A DNA stretch of 30,147 bases from JBAZJI01 sp964596325 (GTDB lineage Bacteria; Patescibacteriota; Minisyncoccia; Minisyncoccales; JAGOPM01), in assembly GCA_964596325.1 (NCBI GenBank), contig CAZQSQ010000009.1, positions 1 to 30,147 on the forward strand, given 5' to 3'. Each line of letters begins with the position of its first letter. Position 1 is the first letter of the stretch. Below, piece after piece: positions 6,626 to 12,948 of the stretch. The translations under genes and the position numbers were made by a program. A model generated the notes under the pieces. That model saw only the letters and a program-made list of their open reading frames with translations. It made no database searches and was not told where the DNA came from.

Positions 6626-8356
6626 ATGAAAATCGAAGGCCTGCTCCAAGAAATAAGGGAACGCAATCCGGAAATTGACCTGAAAAAGGTCCAGCTGGCC
6701 TACGATTTGGCTTTACAGGCGCACAAAGAACAACTACGCAAAAGCGGAGAGGAATATATCAACCATCCTCTGCGCGTGGCTTTTGTTTTGGCCAAAATGA
6801 ACCAAGATGAAGCCACTATTTGCGCCGCCCTCCTGCATGATGTTATAGAAGATACGAATTTACCACCGGAGGAAATAAAAAAGAAGTTTGGCCAAGAAAT
6901 TCTCGGCCTGGTTCAAGGCGTGACCAAAATCGGCAAACTCCAATATGTGGGACGCGAAAGATATGCGGAAAATCTTAAAAAAATGATTTTGGCGGTCTCC
7001 GAGGATGTGAGAGTAGCTTTTATCAAACTGGCCGACCGTTTAGACAATCTAAAAACCCTGGGCGCGATGCCCAGTGATAAGCAAAAGCTCAAAGCGCGCG
7101 AAACCATGGAAATTTATGCTCCCATTGCCAACCGTTTGGGCATGGGCTGGCTCAAAGGAGAATTAGAGGATCTAGCTTTTCCCTACCTTTATCCGGGCGA
7201 ATACGCTTGGCTGATGACAAAAGTTAAGGATCGTTTTAGTGAAAGGCAAAGGTACTTGAAAAAAATCTCGCCCAGAGTCGAAAGACTTCTCAAAAAAGAA
7301 GGAATAAAAATATTAAAAATGGATTTTCGGGCCAAGCACTACTGGTCGCTTTACCAAAAACTTAAGTATTACGAAAACGATATCTCTAAAATTTACGACT
7401 TGGTGGCCATGCGTATAATCGTCCCCGACGTGGAGCACTGTTATGCGGCTCTGGGAGCTATACATAAATATTGGCCACCCTTGGTGGGCCGAGTCAAAGA
7501 TTATATCGCTCTTCCCAAACCCAATGGCTACCAGTCGATCCATACCACCGTCTTGTGCGACGATGGACAAATTACCGAATTCCAAATCCGCACACCCGAA
7601 ATGCACGAACAGGCCGAATACGGTATCTCAGCCCATTGGTACTATTCCGAACAAAAGGGACTTAAAAAAATATTCAAAAAAATAGCCGTCAAGGCTCCGG
7701 AAAAAAATCTGGCGCTCATTAAACAATTACGCAACTGGCAAAGCGAAATAAAAAAACTTTCCCATGAGGAAATTTTAAGTGATGTTAAAATTGATTTTTT
7801 CAAAAACCGCATTTTTGTTTTTACCCCCAAGGGCGACGTCATCGAGCTCCCGGAAAAAAGCACTCCACTGGATTTTGCCTACGCTATCCATACCCAAGTC
7901 GGTCACACTTGCGCTTTGGCTAAAATAAACGGAGAGGCTAAATCGCTCTATACCGAGCTTAAAAATGGTGATATTGTCGACATCCAAACAGACAAAAACC
8001 GCAAACCTTCTCCGGATTGGCTGAACTTCGTCAAAACCCACCATGCCCGCTCCGCCATTAAAAAAGTTTTACAGGGCAACAATAACAAAAAAGAGAATAA
8101 ATTAGATATTTTAGCTGCCATTTTGCCCAAAAAAGCCAAAATAAAAAGCGAAGGTAAGAAAAGAGAAGTCGTTTTGGAGGGGACTTCGGGCATGCTTACC
8201 TATTTTCCCCGCTGCTGTAATGTGTCTTATGGCGAGCCGATTATCGGTTACATCACGCGCACCAAGGGCGTGGCTATCCATAATCCTCGATGCAAAACAT
8301 TTCTTAAAGCCAAGCAACAGGAACCTAAAAATGTGCTCAATGCCGATTGGAAATGA
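6626..8356 (+). CDS. rel: Rel/SpoT-family (p)ppGpp synthetase/hydrolase lacking the ACT domain
   Basis: Stringent-response enzyme that makes and degrades (p)ppGpp. Domain order in 576 residues: HD hydrolase with His47, His71-Asp72, Glu75-Asp76 and ADRLDNLKTL (Asp137, Asn141); synthetase with FRAKHYWSLYQK (234-245), RVKD (289-292), KPNGYQSIHT (298-307) and the FQIRT strand; TGS domain (about 387-455); and a zinc-finger-like domain with Cys530-Cys531, His552 and Cys556. The RxKD form (not the ExDD of RelA) and the intact HD residues point to a bifunctional enzyme. The protein stops right after the zinc-finger region, so the usual C-terminal ACT/RRM domain of about 730-residue family members is missing. 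It is the last gene of the pth operon, with a terminator 23 bases downstream. Confidence 0.94.
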   Translation: MKIEGLLQEIRERNPEIDLKKVQLAYDLALQAHKEQLRKSGEEYINHPLRVAFVLAKMNQDEATICAALLHDVIEDTNLPPEEIKKKFGQEILGLVQGVTKIGKLQYVGRERYAENLKKMILAVSEDVRVAFIKLADRLDNLKTLGAMPSDKQKLKARETMEIYAPIANRLGMGWLKGELEDLAFPYLYPGEYAWLMTKVKDRFSERQRYLKKISPRVERLLKKEGIKILKMDFRAKHYWSLYQKLKYYENDISKIYDLVAMRIIVPDVEHCYAALGAIHKYWPPLVGRVKDYIALPKPNGYQSIHTTVLCDDGQITEFQIRTPEMHEQAEYGISAHWYYSEQKGLKKIFKKIAVKAPEKNLALIKQLRNWQSEIKKLSHEEILSDVKIDFFKNRIFVFTPKGDVIELPEKSTPLDFAYAIHTQVGHTCALAKINGEAKSLYTELKNGDIVDIQTDKNRKPSPDWLNFVKTHHARSAIKKVLQGNNNKKENKLDILAAILPKKAKIKSEGKKREVVLEGTSGMLTYFPRCCNVSYGEPIIGYITRTKGVAIHNPRCKTFLKAKQQEPKNVLNADWK

Positions 8357-8378
8357 ATTGTAATTTCGTCAAACATAA

Positions 8379-8411
8379 TAAAACTGCCCGGAGAATATCC
8401 GGGCAGTTTTA
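8379..8411. terminator. Bidirectional terminator between rel and parB
   Basis: AAAACTGCCCGGA (8380-8392) pairs perfectly with TCCGGGCAGTTTT (8398-8410) around the loop GAATA; one further T-A pair extends the stem to 8379-8411. The A/T-rich flanks give U-rich tails on both strands, so the hairpin can end both the plus-strand pth-rel transcript and the minus-strand parAB transcript. Confidence 0.92.
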
Positions 8412-8418
8412 ATTTTAA

Positions 8419-9309
8419 CTAAGCCGTTAATCTCTTGATAAAACTTTCCACATCAGCCTTGTCGGCAAAGGTAATCATGATTTTCGGTTTGCCCATTTCA
8501 TTTTTTACCCTGATATTGTCGATTTTGAAATAATCTTTTAAGCGATTTTCTAGTTCGCCGAAGTCCTGCAATCGTTTGGCCGTCCGCACCGTTCCCGTCT
8601 CATCAATAATATTGATTTTCTGGACCCACTCTTCCACTTCCCTGACGGTCAAGCCTTGGGCTAAAACCGCTTGAAAAACTTTATCTTGTTTGGCAACTTC
8701 TTTGAGTCCCAGAATAGCCCGGGCGTGCCCCTCTGAAATTTTCCCGTCACGGACCGCTTGGATAATATTGGGCGGCAGGCTCAAAAGGCGCATAGTATTG
8801 GCCACTCCCTCCCGGCTCCTTCCCGCTACCCGAGCAATCTCTTTTTGGCCTAAGCGGAATTCTGTTTCCAATCTCTTATAGGCCAAAGCTCTTTCGATCG
8901 GATTTAAGTCGGCACGTTGTACATTTTCAATTAAAGATAATTCCAACTTCTCTTGGCTGGAAGTTTGCCTCATGATGACCGGCACTTCTTTAAGGCCAGC
9001 CATTTTGGCCGCGGTCAACCTTCTTTCTCCGGCAATGAGCTGATATTCGACGGAAGCCCCCAAAGAATTCACTTTTTCGTTTTTGGAAACAACTAAAGGC
9101 TGAAGAATGCCGTAATCTTTGATACTTTCCGACAAAGATTTCAAAGCTTCCAAATCGAATTCTTTACGAGGCTGATAAGGATTGGGAGTAATTTTGGCGA
9201 TATCGACATAATAAATCGCATCGCTGTGTTTTACCCCAGGAACCTCGATCTTCTTAACCTTATTGGGTATCAAGGCGCCCAACCCTTTCGAAAATGGTTT
9301 ATTGTTCAT
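8419..9309 (-). CDS. parB: Chromosome partition protein ParB (Spo0J family)
   Basis: ParB is a CTP-dependent clamp that loads at parS and, with ParA, segregates the origin region. The 296-residue protein has the typical N-terminal KGLGALIPNK stretch, box I ITPNPYQPRKEF (40-51), box II GERRLTAAKMAGL (94-106), LSLIENVQRADLNPIE (125-139), a helix-turn-helix with KEIARVAGRSREGVANTMRL (156-175) and a C-terminal dimerisation region (about 240-296). Its ATG overlaps the parA stop by 4 bases (ATGA), implying translational coupling. The gene ends 8 bases before the shared terminator. I found no consensus parS (TGTTTCACGTGAAACA-like) site in the window, so the centromere is probably elsewhere. Confidence 0.96.
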   Translation of the reverse strand: MNNKPFSKGLGALIPNKVKKIEVPGVKHSDAIYYVDIAKITPNPYQPRKEFDLEALKSLSESIKDYGILQPLVVSKNEKVNSLGASVEYQLIAGERRLTAAKMAGLKEVPVIMRQTSSQEKLELSLIENVQRADLNPIERALAYKRLETEFRLGQKEIARVAGRSREGVANTMRLLSLPPNIIQAVRDGKISEGHARAILGLKEVAKQDKVFQAVLAQGLTVREVEEWVQKINIIDETGTVRTAKRLQDFGELENRLKDYFKIDNIRVKNEMGKPKIMITFADKADVESFIKRLTA

Positions 9310-10142
9310 ATTTGAGTTGTTTGAGAAGTCTCAACATTATTAATATTTTCTCCCGGCGCTTGACCTCCGCCGGCCAAACGTTCGTGAACATGTAAAAATT
9401 CTTGAGCAAAATATCTGTATATTTGGGCCGCCTTAGAATTAGGGGCGTACTGCACAATCGGTTTGCCGAATTTGGGTGCGGCCGCTAAATCAATGAGACG
9501 CGGAATCGAGGCATCAAAAACATATCCGCCAAAATCTCGAGTTAACTCTTTGGAAACTTCCCGAGCAATAACATTGCCCCGGCTATGCATAGTCAACACC
9601 GCTCCGATAAAATTAAATTCATGCCCCAAATTATCCTGAACTAAAGATATGGTTTCTAATATTTGGTTTACTCCTTCCAAAGCCAAATATTCAGCTTGAA
9701 TAGGAATAATAACTTCATTAGCTGCGCATAAAGCATTTACTGTTAAAATTCCCAAAGACGGGGGCGTATCAATTATAATAAATTCGTAGTTGGTCTCCAA
9801 ACCCTTAATAGTCTCGGCTAGCTTAAACTCCCGATTTTCCGCACTGACCAATTCAACATTGGCTCCGGCTAAAGCTTGATTGGCGGGCAAGATATCAAAT
9901 CCTAAAATGCTCGTGCTTTTTATAACCGCCTCGGCATTGATTTCTCCAAGCAAAACATTATAAACGGAAAGTGATAAATTTTGCGGCCTGATACCCACAG
10001 AAAATGTCGCATTGCCTTGATGATCGCAATCAATCAAAAGAACACGCTTTCCCATAGCGGCTAAAAAGGCGGAAAGATTCACGCAGACATTGGTCTTCCC
10101 TACGCCACCCTTATTATTAATAACGCAAACAACCCGCGCCAT
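9306..10142 (-). CDS. parA: Chromosome partition ATPase ParA (Soj family)
   Basis: ParA is a deviant-Walker ATPase that moves ParB-parS complexes over the nucleoid. From the ATG at 10142 (278 residues) it begins MARVVCVINNKGGVGKTN, with the deviant Walker A at 11-17 and both signature lysines. IDCDHQGNAT follows, then Walker B EFIIIDTPPSLGILTVNAL and PIQAEYLALEGV. A GTG at 10169 would add nine residues (MRDVAKLRA) that are not family-like, and it lies inside a plausible promoter whose -10 box ends 7 bases before the ATG. The length fits chromosomal Soj proteins (about 250-280). The Pro/Gly-poor C-terminal tail after about residue 250 is variable in the family. It is followed by parB with an ATGA overlap. 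Confidence 0.95.
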   Translation of the reverse strand: MARVVCVINNKGGVGKTNVCVNLSAFLAAMGKRVLLIDCDHQGNATFSVGIRPQNLSLSVYNVLLGEINAEAVIKSTSILGFDILPANQALAGANVELVSAENREFKLAETIKGLETNYEFIIIDTPPSLGILTVNALCAANEVIIPIQAEYLALEGVNQILETISLVQDNLGHEFNFIGAVLTMHSRGNVIAREVSKELTRDFGGYVFDASIPRLIDLAAAPKFGKPIVQYAPNSKAAQIYRYFAQEFLHVHERLAGGGQAPGENINNVETSQTTQI

Positions 10143-10149
10143 TGCTCTT

Positions 10150-10178
10150 AATTTAGCAACATCGCGCACCTAAATCAA
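10150..10178 (-). promoter_or_regulatory. Possible parAB promoter
   Basis: On the minus strand TTGATT (10178-10173), a 17-base spacer and TAAATT (10155-10150) end 7 bases before the parA ATG at 10142. The spacing is ideal but the -10 box matches consensus at only four of six bases. If real, the parA mRNA is leaderless, like those of pth and pbpC. Confidence 0.4.
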
Positions 10179-10213
10179 GTTTATTTATTCAGTATTATTC
10201 CCAACACCCAGCC

Positions 10214-10242
10214 TTGCTAAAATTCACTTTTGCTGTTATATT
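10214..10242 (+). promoter_or_regulatory. Promoter for the tRNA-Leu region
   Basis: TTGCTA (10214-10219), a 17-base spacer and TATATT (10237-10242) form a good sigma70-type promoter. The expected start, 6-7 bases downstream (10248-10249), falls on the first bases of the 9-base stem arm at 10247-10255, so the RNA would begin with the 5' strand of the hairpin described next. Confidence 0.7.
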
Positions 10243-10246
10243 TTCC

Positions 10247-10349
10247 TTTGAAGCTAATAAGCCAAAGTGGTGGAACTGGTATATCCCGACAGGTCGGGAC
10301 GCGGCGCGTAGTCATACATTGCCCGCACAGTTCAGATGACAGCTTCAAA
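10247..10349 (+). ncRNA. Candidate structured RNA containing an interrupted tRNA-Leu 5' half
   Basis: The segment is closed by a perfect 9-base inverted repeat, TTTGAAGCT (10247-10255) and AGCTTCAAA (10341-10349). Inside, bases 10261-10283 match the first 23 bases of the intact tRNA-Leu downstream at 21 of 23 positions. A 16-base palindrome (10284-10299) then interrupts the D arm, and the homology stops a few bases later. No 3' acceptor strand (CTTTGGC) follows, so it cannot be a normal tRNA. Further possible pairings are GAACTG (10273-10278) with CAGTTC (10328-10333), GCGG (10301-10304) with CCGC (10323-10326), and GTCAT (10311-10315) with ATGAC (10336-10340); the last would cross the first two as a pseudoknot. 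It may be a decayed tRNA-Leu, a processed leader of the real tRNA, or a distinct small RNA. Confidence 0.45.
10284..10299. repeat. Palindrome TCCCGACAGGTCGGGA inside the tRNA-like sequence
   Basis: Perfect 7-base arms around AG. Two identical copies lie at 10624-10639 and 10766-10781, and two copies with a changed centre (TCCCGATTTATCGGGA) at 10678-10693 and 10705-10720. Removing these 16 bases restores GGTATACGC, the D-arm sequence of the intact tRNA-Leu downstream, which suggests insertion into a former tRNA gene. Confidence 0.8.
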
Positions 10350-10359
10350 ATTCAATAAA

Positions 10360-10443
10360 GCCGAAGTGGTGGAATTGGTATACGCGTACGACTCAAAATC
10401 GTATGGGCTTTCGCCCTTGAGGGTTCGAGTCCCTCCTTCGGCA
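10360..10443 (+). tRNA. tRNA-Leu(CAA)
   Basis: A complete cloverleaf is present. The acceptor GCCGAAG (10360-10366) pairs with CTTCGGC (10436-10442), with discriminator A443. The D arm is GTG...CGC with GG in its loop. The anticodon stem TACGA/TCGTA encloses the loop CTCAAAA, with anticodon CAA at 10394-10396. A long class II variable arm includes GGGCTTTCGCCC, and the T arm is GAGGG-TTCGAGT-CCCTC. The CCA end is not encoded (CAT follows), so CCA-adding enzyme is needed. The long variable arm and CAA anticodon identify leucine, reading UUG codons. It is transcribed from the promoter at 10214-10242 through the structured element upstream. Confidence 0.97.
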
Positions 10444-10444
10444 C

Positions 10445-10485
10445 ATAAATAAAAAATACTATTTATAATAGTATTTTTTATTTAT
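10445..10485 (+). terminator. Terminator after tRNA-Leu
   Basis: An 18-base-pair AT-rich perfect hairpin (arms 10445-10462 and 10468-10485, loop TTATA) begins two bases after the tRNA. Its right arm contains T6 followed by ATTTAT, giving the U-rich tail for plus-strand termination. It is symmetric and could also act on the minus strand. Confidence 0.75.
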
Positions 10486-10489
10486 ATTG

Positions 10490-10800
10490 CATCCGAAGGA
10501 TGGGATGAGAAGGTGAAGGCGCGACTGGCGCCGAGCCGGGCCCTGAGGCAAAGTCACCAGACTTTGACCGAAGGGCGAGTCCATCCTGAGGCTTTAATAT
10601 ATATCCGAAGGATGGGACGAGAATCCCGACAGGTCGGGAGCACTGGCGTGCAGCATCCCGCGCGCGAGCGAAGCGAGTCCCGATTTATCGGGAAGCGAAG
10701 CGAGTCCCGATTTATCGGGAAGTCCCTCTGAGGCTTTAGTATATATCCGAAGGATGGGACGAGAATCCCGACAGGTCGGGAAGTCCATCCTAAGCATTAT
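10490..10800. repeat. Three-unit array of nested palindromic repeats
   Basis: Most of the 425-base gap between the tRNA and pbpC is repeat. Three units begin ATCCGAAGGATGGGA at 10491, 10603 and 10745. Each opens with AGGATGGGAC (T at the last base in unit 1) and closes with GTCCATCCT (579-587 in unit 1, 783-791 in unit 3, degenerate GTCCCTCT in unit 2), so the outer arms form a hairpin. TGAGGCTTTA follows units 1 and 2. The interiors differ: unit 3 holds one TCCCGACAGGTCGGGA; unit 2 holds that plus a GCAC-TGGC-GTGC hairpin and two TCCCGATTTATCGGGA copies; unit 1 holds the hairpin CAAAGTC-ACCA-GACTTTG. The region is far more GC-rich than its flanks. The 72-codon open frames on each strand repeat with the DNA units and are not believable genes. 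No transposase is nearby. Confidence 0.85.
10667..10720. repeat. Exact 27-base tandem duplication within repeat unit 2
   Basis: Positions 10667-10693 and 10694-10720 are identical: AGCGAAGCGAG followed by TCCCGATTTATCGGGA. Each copy therefore carries a full palindrome plus an 11-base lead that itself contains GCGA twice. This indicates recent local amplification of a palindrome with its flank. Confidence 0.9.
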
Positions 10801-10853
10801 AATAATCCACAATATGGGCCTAAACCCCGGGGTCGTTTTTTCAGCAAAGTTAA

Positions 10854-10862
10854 TGCTAAAAT
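10854..10862 (+). promoter_or_regulatory. Extended -10 promoter of pbpC
   Basis: TGC followed by TAAAAT (10857-10862) makes an extended -10 element ending 6 bases before the pbpC ATG at 10869, so the transcript should start at or next to the start codon. No good -35 box is visible, which is acceptable for extended -10 promoters. The short palindrome ACCCCGGGGT with a T-run just upstream (about 10824-10841) is not a convincing terminator. Confidence 0.5.
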
Positions 10863-10868
10863 AAAGCC

Positions 10869-12947
10869 ATGGGAAAATTATTTCCGAAAATACAGCAACA
10901 CCATCTCGTCTGGGTTTTAATTATTGTTGTTTGTTTATTCCTGTTTTCTTTGGAGACGGCCAATAAAAGCCTGACCAAAGAATATCAATCGCTTTCCTCC
11001 CCGAGCATTGTTGATCGTTTTAATACGCCTCTCGTTTTAATTAAAAATAAAAATGGCTACTACGCCCAATATGGAAGATGCCCGGAAAATATAATTAAAG
11101 CCTTAATAGCCAAAGAAGACAAATATTTCTATTGGCACAAGGGATTTAATCCGATAAGCACCCTGCAAGATCTTCTTGCCAGATTTGGCTTGGGAGAGCG
11201 TAAGGGTTCTAGCACTATTACCCAGCAATTAGCCAAAATTCTGCTCTCACAAGAAAACCAAAGAACCGCCCCTAATAAATTCAAAGAGTTATTTTTCGCC
11301 CTGGCCCTGGACCTCTATAATCCTAAAAGCGAAATTGCTCAAATGTACTGCAATAGTATTTACTTCGGCAATCAAATACAGGGCGTTAAAACTGCCTCCC
11401 AGGCCTACTTTGCCAAAACACCCGATAATCTTCGCGACGAAGAAATCTCTTTGCTACTGGCTACAATTAGCAATCCTTCTATTTTCAATCCCCTTTCCGG
11501 CGAAAATGCGCCGGCCGCCAAATTCTGGGCAAATAAAACATCATTAGCTTGGGAAACGCCGCCCGACCTTGGGCAGATTACGGCTAATTACAAAAAATTT
11601 AATGCCAATAATTTACTGCCATTAGAACTAGAAACTTATTTGAGAGAGGAAAAAAATAGCCAACAGCTAACACTCGACGCGGAAATCGATTATAAGGTGC
11701 GCCAAATAGTCAGCCGCAATATCATCAAGCTTCAAACCGCAAAAGCCAAAAATGCCGCCGCAATAGTGATAAAGGTTCCAGAAAATGAAGTACTCTCTAT
11801 GGTTGGCAGCCCGGACCAATATTCCCTGCAAGAGGGTTACCAAATAAATATACTACAAAAGCCCCGCGCTATCGGCAGCACGGTTAAACCCTTTATATAC
11901 CTTTTGGCTTTTGAAAAAGGCCAAAGGCCCTATACCCTGATCGAAGACCGCGAATACAAATACATAACCAATGATGGCCTGCCCTATTACCCGAGAAATT
12001 ACGACAACAAATACCACGGTCTCGTCACCGCCCATTATGCATTGGCCAACAGCTTAAATGTCCCCGCTCTGAAAACCTTAGAATTTGTTGGCGTGGATGA
12101 TTTTTCTAATTTTTTAGAAAATAAATTAGAGTTTCCCCCGGTCCAATCTTTGGAAAATTACCAATTAGGTATGGCCATGGGTCTGCTCGAAATGCCCTTA
12201 ATTAAACTTGCCCATTATTTTACGATTTTCCCCAACGAAGGGAAATTTTCCCAGCTCCGGCTTTTCCAATCACCAAAAACAAATGCCTTATATTTTTCGC
12301 CAATGCAAAAACAAGTGGCGGAAAAAAAATACGTCCAGCTCATTAATAAAATTCTTTCCGATAGAGCAATCGCCCAAGACCAGTTTGGCGCCCAGTCCCT
12401 CCTCAATCTACAAACAAAAAATTATGCACTCAAAACCGGCACCTCCCAAGATTATAAAGACTCTTGGATAATCGGCTATACGCCGAACTATTTGGTGGGT
12501 GTTTGGGTTGGTAATGCCGATAACAGTAAAACCGAAGGGCTCTCTGGCGCCAAGGGGGCCGCAGTAATTTGGAATGATATCATGGATCTGCTCGCCAATA
12601 GCCGCTACGCCTCCAATGATAATTTCCAATATTCCGAAATTGAAAATTTCGAAATCAATGGGGAGGCTGATTTTGGCCTTAAGGGCGACAATTTGGAATC
12701 AGCAAAGAATATAATGCTTAAATTAGACAGCGATCTGATTTTAACCCCACACGCCAATGACGTTTATATCCTTGAAGGCAATACGGTTATTAAGCTTACC
12801 TCTAAATTTCCCGCGCAATGGAAAATTAATGATAAATTTTTAGGCTCGGGAACAAATCTGGAATTTTATCCAAAAGAAAAAGGCCGCTATGATATTTCGG
12901 CCTCTTCCTCTGACTTGCGCGAAACTCTCGAAATTTACCTCCGCTAA
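10869..12947 (+). CDS. pbpC: Penicillin-binding protein 1C: glycosyltransferase/transpeptidase
   Basis: Bifunctional peptidoglycan synthase anchored by one membrane segment (about 13-28). The GT51 domain has EDKYFYWHKG (83-92, catalytic Glu83) and GSSTITQQLAK (113-123). The transpeptidase domain has the nucleophile motif STVK (Ser337, Lys340), SLN (395-397) and KTGT (522-525). A C-terminal beta domain (about 620-692, starting near LILTPHANDVYILEG) resembles the BiPBP_C domain typical of PBP1C, which separates it from PBP1A. At 692 residues it is slightly shorter than Escherichia coli PBP1C. Its stop lies one base from the stop of the convergent alpha-2-macroglobulin gene. PBP1C and alpha-2-macroglobulin are commonly linked in bacterial genomes, usually in the same direction; here they converge with no terminator between them. 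Confidence 0.93.
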   Translation: MGKLFPKIQQHHLVWVLIIVVCLFLFSLETANKSLTKEYQSLSSPSIVDRFNTPLVLIKNKNGYYAQYGRCPENIIKALIAKEDKYFYWHKGFNPISTLQDLLARFGLGERKGSSTITQQLAKILLSQENQRTAPNKFKELFFALALDLYNPKSEIAQMYCNSIYFGNQIQGVKTASQAYFAKTPDNLRDEEISLLLATISNPSIFNPLSGENAPAAKFWANKTSLAWETPPDLGQITANYKKFNANNLLPLELETYLREEKNSQQLTLDAEIDYKVRQIVSRNIIKLQTAKAKNAAAIVIKVPENEVLSMVGSPDQYSLQEGYQINILQKPRAIGSTVKPFIYLLAFEKGQRPYTLIEDREYKYITNDGLPYYPRNYDNKYHGLVTAHYALANSLNVPALKTLEFVGVDDFSNFLENKLEFPPVQSLENYQLGMAMGLLEMPLIKLAHYFTIFPNEGKFSQLRLFQSPKTNALYFSPMQKQVAEKKYVQLINKILSDRAIAQDQFGAQSLLNLQTKNYALKTGTSQDYKDSWIIGYTPNYLVGVWVGNADNSKTEGLSGAKGAAVIWNDIMDLLANSRYASNDNFQYSEIENFEINGEADFGLKGDNLESAKNIMLKLDSDLILTPHANDVYILEGNTVIKLTSKFPAQWKINDKFLGSGTNLEFYPKEKGRYDISASSSDLRETLEIYLR

Positions 12948-12948
12948 C

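Noticed and set aside
10143..10169. GTG start for parA giving nine extra residues
   Set aside because: The extra residues are not family-like and overlap the candidate promoter; the ATG at 10142 starts directly at the Walker A strand.
10261..10340. A second functional tRNA-Leu
   Set aside because: Only the acceptor 5' strand and D arm match. The D arm is interrupted by a palindrome, there is no anticodon stem-loop, T arm or 3' acceptor strand.
8357..10360. A parS or replication-origin site next to parAB
   Set aside because: No TGTTTCACGTGAAACA-like sequence, DnaA-box cluster or dnaA/dnaN genes are visible.
10490..10800. CRISPR array
   Set aside because: Repeats are few, unequal in spacing, nested and palindromic throughout, with no uniform spacers and no cas genes nearby.
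10513..10812. Open frames of 72 codons on both strands inside the repeat array
   Set aside because: Their protein repeats simply mirror the DNA repeats and palindromes, there is no initiation context, and composition is that of the repeats. Such translations are typical false genes.
10820..10845. ACCCCGGGGT palindrome plus T-run as a terminator
   Set aside because: The palindrome has no loop and cannot form a stable hairpin as such; no gene ends just upstream on the plus strand.
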